DNA from: DASTPP01 sp035762175
GTDB lineage: Bacteria > Myxococcota_A > Polyangia > Polyangiales > Polyangiaceae
Direction: 5' to 3'
Assembly: GCA_035762175.1 (NCBI GenBank)
Contig: DASTPP010000391.1
Span: 1 to 10,281, forward strand
DNA length: 10,281 nucleotides
The position numbers and the translations under genes are program-made. Under the pieces are notes generated by a model. The model was not told the DNA's origin, did not search any database, and saw nothing but the letters and a program-made list of their open reading frames with translations. Shown piece after piece: positions 1 through 7,470 of the stretch. Numbering within the stretch: position 1 is the stretch's first letter; each line of letters starts with the position of its first letter.

Positions 1-140
1 CCCCTGCGCCACCCCCGATTGTGCCACCCCCGATTGTGCCACCCCGGCCGTACACCCGCGCTGCGCCATCCCGGCTGTACACCCCCGCCGCGCTGCGCCA
101 TCCCGGCTGCGCACCCCCGCCGCGCCGCGCCAGCCAGCCC
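1..140. repeat. GC-rich tandem repeat tract downstream of the exbD genes
   Basis: Two exact 15-bp copies of CCACCCCCGATTGTG lie at 9-23 and 24-38, followed by a 7-bp partial copy. A 32-bp unit then occurs at 61-92 and 93-124 with 30 of 32 positions identical; the two differences fall where the first unit has GTAC and the second has GCGC. A degenerate relative of the same core (GTGCCACCCCGGCCGTACACCC) precedes them at 36-57, and a decayed one follows from about 125. No frame here looks coding. The tract begins at the window edge, so its full length is unknown. It lies just beyond the last gene of the minus-strand tonB-exb cluster. Confidence 0.7.
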
Positions 141-181
141 ACAAAACGCGCGCGCCCCGCACGGCCGGGCCGGCGGGGCGC
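141..181 (-). terminator. Probable intrinsic terminator of the tonB-exb cluster
   Basis: Read on the minus strand, bases 173-181 pair with 152-160 (9 bp, GCGCCCCGC on the plus strand). Inside this, 168-172 pair with 162-166 after one bulged base. The stem is followed after about 5 nt by TTTTGT (complement of 141-146). It starts 20 bp past the stop codon of the second exbD gene. The T-run is short and does not directly abut the stem, so efficiency is uncertain. Confidence 0.5.
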
Positions 182-200
182 AGGAGGCCTCGGGCCTCGC

Positions 201-644
201 CTACGGCGTGTCCGGCGGCGGCGGCTCGGTCGTCATGCCGAGCGCCTCGGCGCCGGCCTCCTTGGCGCGGTCGAGCACCATGATGAGGCGGCCGTAGTTC
301 GCGTCGTCGTCGGGGCTGACGAAGACGACTTTGTCTTCGGTCTTCTTGGCCGCGAGCTGGGGCTTCAGCTTGTCGACGAGCTCGTTCATGTCGATGGGGT
401 TGCCGTTGAGCTTCAGCTCGCCCGTGCGCAGCACGCGGATGAGCAACTGGCCTTCGGGCACCTCGGTGACGGTCTCGACGTTCTCGGTCGAGGGCACGCG
501 CACGAGAATGTCTTTCTCGAGCAGCGGCGTGACGACCATGAAAATGATGAGAAGAACGAGGACGACGTCGACGAGCGGCGTGATGTTGATGTCCGAGTTC
601 GCGTTCGTCGAGGCCCGGATGGCGAGTCGTCGGTGCTTGGCCAT
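201..644 (-). CDS. exbD: ExbD/TolR-family biopolymer transport protein (second exbD)
   Basis: This 147-residue protein is an inner-membrane ExbD/TolR-type subunit that works with ExbB to couple proton flow to TonB. A basic cytoplasmic N-terminus (AKHRRLAIR) leads into one transmembrane helix at about residues 19-41 with the family pattern DINITPLVDVVLVLLIIFMV. Asp26 sits where the essential proton-relay Asp of ExbD lies. The rest is a periplasmic domain, usual for the family, ending in a short Pro-rich tail. The start ATG has a GAGG about 10 nt upstream. The gene begins 17 nt after the stop of the first exbD, so the two are surely co-transcribed. Its membrane helix is nearly identical to that of the first exbD while the periplasmic parts have diverged, which suggests duplication followed by specialisation. 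ExbD and TolR cannot be fully separated by sequence alone; the tonB neighbour favours ExbD. Confidence 0.93.
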   Translation of the reverse strand: MAKHRRLAIRASTNANSDINITPLVDVVLVLLIIFMVVTPLLEKDILVRVPSTENVETVTEVPEGQLLIRVLRTGELKLNGNPIDMNELVDKLKPQLAAKKTEDKVVFVSPDDDANYGRLIMVLDRAKEAGAEALGMTTEPPPPDTP

Positions 645-661
645 GGTCGTCGCGCCTCAGC

Positions 662-1078
662 TCACTTCTTCTTGAACTCTTCGACGGCGAGCGAGACGCC
701 CTTGCCGCCGGCCTTGCGCACGCGGTCCATGACCTTGCGCACCTCGGCCACGGTGAGCGACTGGTCGCCCTTGACGAGGACCTTGCGCCCGGGGGTCTGG
801 GCGAAGGTCTCTTTGAGGCTCGACTCGAGGGCGTCGGGCTCGACCGGGTTCGACTCGAGCCAGATGCGCTTGTCGGTCGTGACCGAGACCATGATTGACT
901 CCGAGTCTTTGTTCTCCTGCTCGATGTTCTTCGCCTCGGGCAGCTTCACGTCCTTGCCGCGCTGGAGCATCGGCGTGATGACCATGAAGATGATGAGGAG
1001 GACGAGGACGACGTCGACGAGCGGGGTGACGTTGATGTCGTTCTTGACGCCTTTGGCGCCGCCAGCGCTAAACGCCAT
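662..1078 (-). CDS. exbD: ExbD/TolR-family biopolymer transport protein (first exbD)
   Basis: This 138-residue ExbD/TolR-family subunit has a short N-terminus (MAFSAGGAKGVKN) and one transmembrane helix at about residues 15-37 with DINVTPLVDVVLVLLIIFMV. Asp22 is the predicted proton-relay residue. The periplasmic domain shows the family's repeating strand-helix layout (IMVSVTTDKRIWLE, then KVLVKGDQSLTVAEVRKVMDRVRKAG) and the protein ends in a Lys-rich tail (EEFKKK). A GGGAG lies about 8 nt before the ATG and supports this start. It follows exbB with an 82-nt gap containing a stable hairpin and precedes the second exbD by 17 nt. Two ExbD proteins beside one ExbB are known from several Gram-negative groups and may form mixed complexes or serve different receptors; that is inference here. 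Confidence 0.93.
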   Translation of the reverse strand: MAFSAGGAKGVKNDINVTPLVDVVLVLLIIFMVITPMLQRGKDVKLPEAKNIEQENKDSESIMVSVTTDKRIWLESNPVEPDALESSLKETFAQTPGRKVLVKGDQSLTVAEVRKVMDRVRKAGGKGVSLAVEEFKKK

Positions 1079-1102
1079 GACGGGGTCTCCCGGTGCGGGC
1101 TC

Positions 1103-1127
1103 GCCGCGCTCCCTTCGGGGGCGCGGC
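1103..1127. other. Intercistronic hairpin between exbB and first exbD
   Basis: The arms 1103-1109 (GCCGCGC) and 1121-1127 (GCGCGGC) pair perfectly. CCC at 1111-1113 pairs with GGG at 1118-1120, with a bulged T at 1110 and a four-base loop at 1114-1117. In the transcript, which is minus strand, the loop reads CGAA. No T-run follows, so it is not a classic terminator. It could set relative transcript levels or stability between exbB and the exbD genes. Confidence 0.45.
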
Positions 1128-1160
1128 GCGGGGTGTTGCGGGGGCCGGGCACGGCGCCGC

Positions 1161-1844
<684 letters not shown>

Positions 1845-2034
1845 CGCCGTCGTCCTCGCGTCTCGTGCTCGCGCTGGGGGGGTGAGAAAGGGGGAGGGCC
1901 TCTAAATAGATAAAGAGACCCTTCAACTCGTCCGTCCGCGGCCTCGCCCGACCCGCCGGGCGTGCCGCCCTCTCGCGGCGGCACGCCCCGCGCCCGGGGG
2001 GCGTGGGGCGCTGGGAGGCAACTGTCGAGGGAGC
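1845..2034 (-). promoter_or_regulatory. tonB-exbB gap with GC hairpin and AT-rich promoter-like patch
   Basis: A 12-bp perfect stem lies at 1958-1969 paired with 1977-1988 (GGGCGTGCCGCC and its complement) with a 7-nt loop. No T-run follows on the transcribed minus strand. Nearer exbB, 1901-1916 (TCTAAATAGATAAAGA) is a rare AT-rich island in this GC-rich DNA. Its complement offers TATCTA and TATTTA as possible -10 elements, but no good -35 sits at 16-18 bp. The sequence GGGGTGAGAAA at 1879-1889 recurs at 3016-3026. I infer partial attenuation after tonB and perhaps an internal promoter for exbB. Confidence 0.35.
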
Positions 2035-2790
2035 CTACCTTAAGGGCAGCTTGAAACTGAAGGGAAACATGTAATCGACCGACACCGGCCGACCCTGGAA
2101 GGTGACCGGCGTCCAGCGCTGCTGTGCCAGCTTGCCGAGCACCTCCGCGTCCATGTGCGGAAGCCCCTTGATGATGCGGCAATTTTGCAGCTGCCCGCCC
2201 GTCGTGATGACGCACTTGACCAGCACCTTGCCCTCGACCCGCGCCGCGAGCGCCTGCGGGGTGTACGTCGGGTCGGGCCCCGAGAGCTTGGTCGGCCGGT
2301 TCATGCCCGGGCCGAACGGCATCACCGCGTTCGTCGGCGAGCCCACCTGGCCGCCGAGCACCCCGCCGACCACGCCGCCGACCACGCCGCCGACCACGCC
2401 GCCCGGCACCCCGCCCGGCACCCCGCCCTCCTGGCCTTCGCCCTCGTCCTTCGGCTCCTCCTTCTTCGGAGGCTCCGGCGGCTTGGGCTCGTCTTTCTTG
2501 GCCTGGACGACCGTGTCGGGCTTCTTCTCGGGCTTCTTCTCGATCTTCTTCTCGGTCTTCGGCTTCGTCGCCCCGGCCGGCGGGGGTGGGGGCGGCGGCG
2601 GCGGCGGCGGCGGGGGCGCCGCGGCGAAGAAGGTGACGTCGACGTCCTTCTTTTTGGGCTTGGTCGGGCGCGACGATATATAGGCCGCGAGCCCTATCAA
2701 CACGACGTGCACCACCACCGAAAGGAGAGCGCCCTTGCCGGGGCTTCGAGCCTGAGACCCGGCCCCGCCGGTCAGCACCGAGTTGAACAT
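2035..2790 (-). CDS. tonB: TonB energy transducer with polyproline and GGVV repeats
   Basis: This 251-residue TonB protein spans the periplasm and transmits energy to outer-membrane receptors. One N-terminal transmembrane helix at about residues 20-38 contains S24 and H28, the SxxxH arrangement conserved in TonB membrane anchors. The periplasmic linker holds an uninterrupted run of 13 prolines (about residues 58-70), then a Lys/Glu/Pro-rich stretch (KPKTEKKIEKKPEKKPD), then GGVP and GGVV tetrapeptide repeats that are 12-bp repeats in the DNA. The C-terminal domain (about 172-251) matches the TonB fold: RVEGKVLVKCVITTGGQL, MDAEVLGKLAQQRW, then a final strand. Two Cys (VKCVI, QNCRI) lie in adjacent strands. 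The Shine-Dalgarno is weak (AGGTAGG further upstream, TAGG close to the ATG). It is the first gene of the minus-strand cluster and is divergent from the receptor at 3137, a natural partner. Confidence 0.94.
   Translation of the reverse strand: MFNSVLTGGAGSQARSPGKGALLSVVVHVVLIGLAAYISSRPTKPKKKDVDVTFFAAAPPPPPPPPPPPPPAGATKPKTEKKIEKKPEKKPDTVVQAKKDEPKPPEPPKKEEPKDEGEGQEGGVPGGVPGGVVGGVVGGVVGGVLGGQVGSPTNAVMPFGPGMNRPTKLSGPDPTYTPQALAARVEGKVLVKCVITTGGQLQNCRIIKGLPHMDAEVLGKLAQQRWTPVTFQGRPVSVDYMFPFSFKLPLR
2351..2427. repeat. 12-bp tandem repeats encoding the GGVV/GGVP segment of TonB
   Basis: Three exact copies of CCGCCGACCACG lie at 2363-2374, 2375-2386 and 2387-2398, followed by two copies of CCGCCCGGCACC at 2399-2422. 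They are in frame with tonB on the minus strand and code for GGVV and GGVP units. Such in-frame repeats can change copy number by slippage and alter linker length without breaking the gene. Confidence 0.85.
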
Positions 2791-3136
2791 CGCCTATCGC
2801 GCCTACCTGAGCATACCTGCGTCGTCAACCAGAATGTGACGAACTCAAGAAATTCCGCAGCGCGTCGATGAGCTCGAGCGCCCCGCGCCGGGCGCGCAAA
2901 AGCCCCCCATCAAGTTGCAACTTGCTTGCAGAAGTGCACGTCCAAGGGGCCCGCTGAGCTCGCGTTTTGGAGAGGTAAAATCCCGATTTTTCTAAGCCCT
3001 TTTGGTACGTAAGGAGGGGTGAGAAAAAGGGAACTTGACAAGTCTGTGCCAGTGGTGTGAGTGTGCCAGCCGCCGGGCAATCCCGCAGGCAGTTCACCCC
3101 CTACCCATCCAGCAAAAACGTGGTCGCGAGGGACGC
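2791..3136. promoter_or_regulatory. Divergent promoter region between tonB and the receptor gene
   Basis: This 346-bp gap separates two divergent start codons and is noticeably less GC-rich between about 2955 and 3040 than the rest of the window. On the plus strand TTGACA at 3035-3040 is a perfect -35, but the sequence 16-17 bp on (GTGAGT/TGAGTG) is a poor -10. TAAAAT at 2976-2981 is a good -10 with a weak -35 (GCTGAG). On the minus strand TTGACG occupies 2828-2823, again with a poor -10 (TAGGCG). A perfect 14-bp palindrome lies at 2911-2924 and a 13-bp GC inverted repeat at 2884-2896. I see no start-codon-led small gene with convincing coding features here. The region must hold both promoters; the exact elements are tentative. 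Confidence 0.55.
2911..2924. promoter_or_regulatory. Perfect 14-bp palindrome, candidate operator
   Basis: CAAGTTGCAACTTG is identical to its own reverse complement. It lies between the divergent tonB and receptor genes, 120 bp upstream of the tonB start and about 212 bp upstream of the receptor start. It is the best candidate in the gap for a dimeric repressor or activator site acting on both directions. Its identity is not known to me, and it does not look like a Fur box. Confidence 0.4.
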
Positions 3137-6100
3137 ATGAACGTCGAGCAGAGAAGGCGTGTACTGTGGCGTGTGCCTTGGTTGGCAGCCCTAGTTACCG
3201 GGGCCCCCACCGTGGCGCTGAGCCTTCTGTCTACTACCCCCGCTTGGGCCCAGACCATCGGCGTGGCCACGCTGAGCGGTAAGGTCGTCGACACTCAGTC
3301 GAAGGCGCCGATCGCCGACGCGGTCGTGACGGTCACCTCGCCCGCCCTACAAGGCGAGCAGACCGTCGTCACCGACGGGTCGGGCTTTTACCGCATCCCG
3401 AACCTGCCGCCCGGCGATTATACGCTGCGCGTCGAGGCCGACCGCTACCGCGTCTATGCGCGCGGCGGCATCGCCCTGCGCGCCAACGTCACGGTCCGGC
3501 TCGACGTCGAGGTGCTGCCCGAGACCCTGACGGCCGAAGAGGTCACCGTCGTCGGTCGCCCGCCGACGGTCGACGTCGGCTCGACGAGCTCGGGCCTCAA
3601 CATGAACTCCGACTTCATCGAGCGCCTGCCCCTCGCGCCGCCCGGCGGCAAGGGCGGCCTGACGCGCTCGTTCGAGCAGCTGGCCGAGGCGGTGCCCACC
3701 GGCCGCTCTGACGCGTACGGCGCCTCGCTCGCCGGTACGACCTCGCCCGAGAACGCCTACATCGTCGACGGCCTCTCGGTCTCCGACCCCGGCGTCGGCC
3801 TGGTCGGCACCCCGGTCAGCCTCGAGTTCATTAAAGAGGTGAACGTCGTCACCGGCGGCTACCTGCCCGAGTACGGCCGCACCCAGGGCGGCGTGCTCGA
3901 CGTCGTCACCAAGAGCGGTTCGAACGAGTTCCACGGCTCGATCTGGGGCAACTGGACCCCGGGCCAGGCGAACCCGAAGCGCATCGTGTCGCAGGACACG
4001 ATTACGACCCAGCGCAAGCTTTTGTCGACCCAAGATATCGGCTTTAGCTTGGGCGGCCCGCTCATCAAAGACAAGCTCTGGTTCTTCGTCGGCGGCCAGG
4101 CGGCCTCGGCCTACTACCAGGCCGAGCGCGAGCTGAACGCGTTCTTGACCAACCCCGACGGCACCCAGACCCTCGACGCCGAGGGCCTCGCCGTCTCGGC
4201 GCCCATCTCGGGCTCGAAGCGGCAGTTCCGGGCGAAGTCGACCCAGTACCAGCTCTTCGGCAAACTCGACTTCCGCGTCGACCAGAACAACACCGTCTCG
4301 TTCTCGGTCAAGTCGGTGTTGGGCCAGACGGGCGGCAACGGCTACTTCGCGCTCGACCCGCAGTCCGGGCTCATCGAGGCGAACCAGACCTTCAACGTCA
4401 CCGGCCGCCCCCTCACCCTGTCGTCGCGCAAGCCGAGCCAGGTCTACGACTTCGTCCTCAAGTGGTCGAACTCGTCGATGAACAAGCGGCTGCTCTTCGA
4501 TACGACCCTCGGCTACCACACCGAGAGCACGACGGGCTCCGGCGGCCTCGCGGCCGACGGCTCCGAGATCGGCACCTCCGAGGGCATCTCGGGCCAGCCC
4601 CTCGTGCAGTACCGCCGCAGCAACCCCTCGCGCCGTAGCATCGCCGAGTTCGAGACCATCCCCGGCACCAACCCGGAGACCGGCATCGGCCCCTGCACCC
4701 CCGACATCGCCACCAACGCCAACGGCCAACCCCTCGTCACCCGCTGCCCGATCGCCACGTACAACACCAACGGCCCCGGCGGTCTGCAAAAGTCGATCTC
4801 GCAGCGCATCCAGCTGCGCGAGGTCGTCACCTTCCTCTTCGAGGGCCTGGGCCACCACGTGGTCAAGGTCGGCGGCGAGGTCGAATATTCCGCGGTCGAC
4901 AACACGAGCGCGTTTTCGGGCGGCTTCAACATCCGCGAGTCGGGCGGCGGCGGCGCGTGGGAGTCGAACCGCGGCTACTTCGTGCACACGGGCCCCGACC
5001 AGCTCGTGCTCTACCCGAAGCTCAATTACAAGGTGAACCAGTGGGCCGTGGGCGGCTTCGCCCAAGACAGCTGGTCCATCATGGACCGGGTCACGCTCAA
5101 CGCCGGCATCCGGTACGACACCCAGACGCTCTACGGCTCGCAGGGCGACGTCGCCCTCAGCCTGCCGAACCAGATCTCGCCCCGCCTCGGCCTCATCTGG
5201 GACCCGACCCAGAGCGGCCGGGCGAAGATCTACGCCAACTACGCGCTCTACTACCAGAGCATCCCGCTCCGCCTCGCGTACCGCAGCGGCTCGGGCGAGC
5301 CCGGCGTGTTCTACCGCCTGCCGAAGGCCGCCTGCCCCGACCCGAACGCGTCCGACTTCCGCGAGTGTAACCTCGACCCGAACAACGTCGGCCGCAGCCC
5401 GCTCAACACGCCCGACGACCCGAACATCAAGTACACGATTCTCGGCTTCGGCCGCACCTTCGTCGACAAAGACCTGAAGCCGGGTTCGTCGACCGAGATC
5501 TCGGGCGGCGGCGAGTACGAGGTGATCCCCCAGGGCCGCGTCGGCGCGACGTACCTGCGCCGGCAGACCAACAACGTCATCGAAGACATGAGCCGCGACG
5601 AGGCGGCCACGTACTTCATCGGCAACCCCGGCCAGGGCATCGCGAAAGACTTCCCGAAGGCCGAGCGCGTCTACGACGCGGGCATCTTCACCTTCACCAA
5701 GGCCTTCGCCGACGACTGGCTCGCCCAGGTCAGCTACACGCTCGCGTACCTGCGCGGCAACTGGGAGGGTTTCTTCCGCTCGCAGACCCTGCAGCTCGAC
5801 CCCGGCATCAACTCCGACTTCGACCTCTCGTCGCTGGTCGTCAACCGCAAGGGCCCGCTCGCGGGCGACACCCGGCACGAGATCAAGGTCTTCGGCTCGA
5901 AAGACTGGGTCTTGAGCCAGGGGTTGCGCCTGACGACCGGCGCCAGCTACCGCACCCGCTCCGGCGGCCCGACGAACTACCTCGGCTCGCACCCGGTTTA
6001 CGGCGGCGGCGAGGTGTTCATCCTGCCGCGCGGCGAGGGCGAGCGGCTGCCCTGGGTGCACAACTTCGACGTGCACATGGCGCTCGGCGTCTACCGCAGC

Positions 6101-6388
6101 AGGACGCAGTCGATCGCGCTGACGGCCGACTTCTTCAACCTGTTCAACTTCCAGGCGACGACGAACCGCAGCCAGATCTACACCACCGCCGACGTCAACC
6201 CGATCCAAGGCTCGGCGGCGAACAACCCCTACCTGCCGGGGCGCGAGAAGAAAGAGATCGACCCGGCGCGCGTCACGACGCCCGACGGCAGCACGTTCGA
6301 GGCCGGCCAGCGCAACCCGAACTTCGGCAACGCTACGGGCTTCCAAGACCCTCTCACCGTCCGTGTCGGTATTCGGACGACGTTCTAG
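3137..6388 (+). CDS. TonB-dependent outer-membrane receptor, OAR/carboxypeptidase-regulatory-like type
   Basis: This 1083-residue outer-membrane protein is predicted to import, or respond to, a ligand using TonB energy. A signal peptide of 38 residues ends at TPAWA with Gln39 next. Residues about 45-125 form a carboxypeptidase regulatory-like beta-sandwich (SGKVVDTQSKAPIADAVVTV, TDGSGFYRIPNLPPGDYTL). A TonB-box-like segment EEVTVVG follows at 134-140. The plug domain covers about 150-262, with NAYIVDGLSV at 206 and GGVLDVVTKSG at 251. The rest is a beta-barrel ending in VRVGIRTTF with the C-terminal Phe expected for barrel assembly. The chosen ATG gives a clean signal peptide; its GAGGGA at 3128-3133 is only 3 nt away, shorter than usual, while a TTG start at 3035 would put 34 non-signal residues ahead. 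This architecture resembles Myxococcus Oar and large myxobacterial receptors; the substrate is unknown. Three more genes follow closely. Confidence 0.93.
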   Translation: MNVEQRRRVLWRVPWLAALVTGAPTVALSLLSTTPAWAQTIGVATLSGKVVDTQSKAPIADAVVTVTSPALQGEQTVVTDGSGFYRIPNLPPGDYTLRVEADRYRVYARGGIALRANVTVRLDVEVLPETLTAEEVTVVGRPPTVDVGSTSSGLNMNSDFIERLPLAPPGGKGGLTRSFEQLAEAVPTGRSDAYGASLAGTTSPENAYIVDGLSVSDPGVGLVGTPVSLEFIKEVNVVTGGYLPEYGRTQGGVLDVVTKSGSNEFHGSIWGNWTPGQANPKRIVSQDTITTQRKLLSTQDIGFSLGGPLIKDKLWFFVGGQAASAYYQAERELNAFLTNPDGTQTLDAEGLAVSAPISGSKRQFRAKSTQYQLFGKLDFRVDQNNTVSFSVKSVLGQTGGNGYFALDPQSGLIEANQTFNVTGRPLTLSSRKPSQVYDFVLKWSNSSMNKRLLFDTTLGYHTESTTGSGGLAADGSEIGTSEGISGQPLVQYRRSNPSRRSIAEFETIPGTNPETGIGPCTPDIATNANGQPLVTRCPIATYNTNGPGGLQKSISQRIQLREVVTFLFEGLGHHVVKVGGEVEYSAVDNTSAFSGGFNIRESGGGGAWESNRGYFVHTGPDQLVLYPKLNYKVNQWAVGGFAQDSWSIMDRVTLNAGIRYDTQTLYGSQGDVALSLPNQISPRLGLIWDPTQSGRAKIYANYALYYQSIPLRLAYRSGSGEPGVFYRLPKAACPDPNASDFRECNLDPNNVGRSPLNTPDDPNIKYTILGFGRTFVDKDLKPGSSTEISGGGEYEVIPQGRVGATYLRRQTNNVIEDMSRDEAATYFIGNPGQGIAKDFPKAERVYDAGIFTFTKAFADDWLAQVSYTLAYLRGNWEGFFRSQTLQLDPGINSDFDLSSLVVNRKGPLAGDTRHEIKVFGSKDWVLSQGLRLTTGASYRTRSGGPTNYLGSHPVYGGGEVFILPRGEGERLPWVHNFDVHMALGVYRSRTQSIALTADFFNLFNFQATTNRSQIYTTADVNPIQGSAANNPYLPGREKKEIDPARVTTPDGSTFEAGQRNPNFGNATGFQDPLTVRVGIRTTF

Positions 6389-6427
6389 GTGACGACCGTG
6401 AGAACTCGAAACGAAAGGTCCACCGTC

Positions 6428-7444
6428 GTGAAGACTCGCATCACTCTCCGTCTTCTCTGCCTGGGCGCGTTGGGGTCCCTCATCGTCGCCGGGAGCAACT
6501 GCGCCGACCAGCGCGAGCCCGAGTGCACCTCGCCGGCCGCCGGCCACTTCACCGTACGGCTCGAGCCCACGGACGTCCCGGCCGGCTGCGAGAACGAAGT
6601 GCTGCGGGGCATCGTCGTCGCCACGCGGTCGTATTACGTCCTCGATGCCGAGGGCAACGTCGACTACGACCAGCCCTTCCGGGTCGCCATCCAGACGCTC
6701 GAGATGGGCGAGCAGTTCATCGGCCTCGAGGGCCAAGAAGAGTTCGACATCGGCGGCGACGAGTCGGTCAACCGCCTGGTCGGGGGCGTCTCGGCCGCGT
6801 CGCTCATCGAGACGAACAAGCTCTACGCCTACGGGCAGTTCACCACGCCCCAGCCCGACAGCAACGACCAGTGCTACATCCCGACGACCACCCCCGCGGT
6901 CCTCGAGTCGCCCGGCCTCCTCGCGGCGACGGTCACCACCGAAGATGACCCCGAGACGGAGGAAGATGAGGCGGCGCAGGAGTTCGTCCCCCCCGAAGAC
7001 GCCTCCACGTACCGCGCCGAGTGGTCGAACGTTACCTTCCTCGTCTCGACGGCGTACCCCGGCGTGCAGTTCACCGGCACGCTGGTCTACACCCGGCCCG
7101 TCTTCCAAGACGTCACCGAGCCGGCCCCGACGGCGGAAGACCCCATGGCCGTGCGGGTCATCCGCCGCGAGCGAGTCCGTGAATGCGCCATCACGTACAC
7201 GGGCGTCGCCGTCTCGGCCGTGAACACCTACGACTGCAGCACGCCCCTCCCGAGCGACGAAGATGCGCCGCCCTACGCTCGCGAAGAGGGCTACAACCAG
7301 GCGCTCTGCGGCGCCGAGCCCGACTTCTCGCAGGGCATCGCCGTCGGCGCGGGCATCAACCCCGACTTCCCCATCGTCTGCGACCCCGAGACCAAGCTCT
7401 GCCTGCTCGACGGGCCGTTCCGGTCTGGGGCCACGAACCTCTGA
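6428..7444 (+). CDS. Cys-rich exported protein of unknown function, possible lipoprotein
   Basis: This 338-residue protein matches no family I recognise. I chose the GTG at 6428 because GAAAGG (6413-6418) stands 9 nt upstream and the product then opens with a standard export signal (MKTRITLRLLCLGALGSLIVAG). An open frame continues back to a GTG at 6389, directly after the receptor's stop, but that start lacks a ribosome site and adds 13 polar residues. Cys25 follows GSN, which is not a proper lipobox, so lipid attachment is doubtful. The mature part has nine Cys including Cys25 (for example AGCENE, DQCYIP, RECAIT, VCDPETKLC), suggesting disulfides, and an acidic stretch (DDPETEEDEAAQEF). It begins 39 nt after the receptor gene and ends 26 nt before the next start, so it belongs to the same transcript. 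A receptor-associated surface or periplasmic role is inference. Confidence 0.8.
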   Translation: MKTRITLRLLCLGALGSLIVAGSNCADQREPECTSPAAGHFTVRLEPTDVPAGCENEVLRGIVVATRSYYVLDAEGNVDYDQPFRVAIQTLEMGEQFIGLEGQEEFDIGGDESVNRLVGGVSAASLIETNKLYAYGQFTTPQPDSNDQCYIPTTTPAVLESPGLLAATVTTEDDPETEEDEAAQEFVPPEDASTYRAEWSNVTFLVSTAYPGVQFTGTLVYTRPVFQDVTEPAPTAEDPMAVRVIRRERVRECAITYTGVAVSAVNTYDCSTPLPSDEDAPPYAREEGYNQALCGAEPDFSQGIAVGAGINPDFPIVCDPETKLCLLDGPFRSGATNL

Positions 7445-7470
7445 AGGGCCGCAAGTAAGGAGAGATGGCA

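Noticed and set aside
2911..2924. Fur box at the palindrome
   Set aside because: The sequence lacks the AT-rich GATAAT-type hexamers of Fur sites; only the symmetry is similar.
6389..6427. Start of the Cys-rich gene at the GTG that touches the receptor's stop codon
   Set aside because: It has no ribosome site and would put polar residues before the export signal. The GTG at 6428 has GAAAGG 9 nt upstream and begins the signal peptide.
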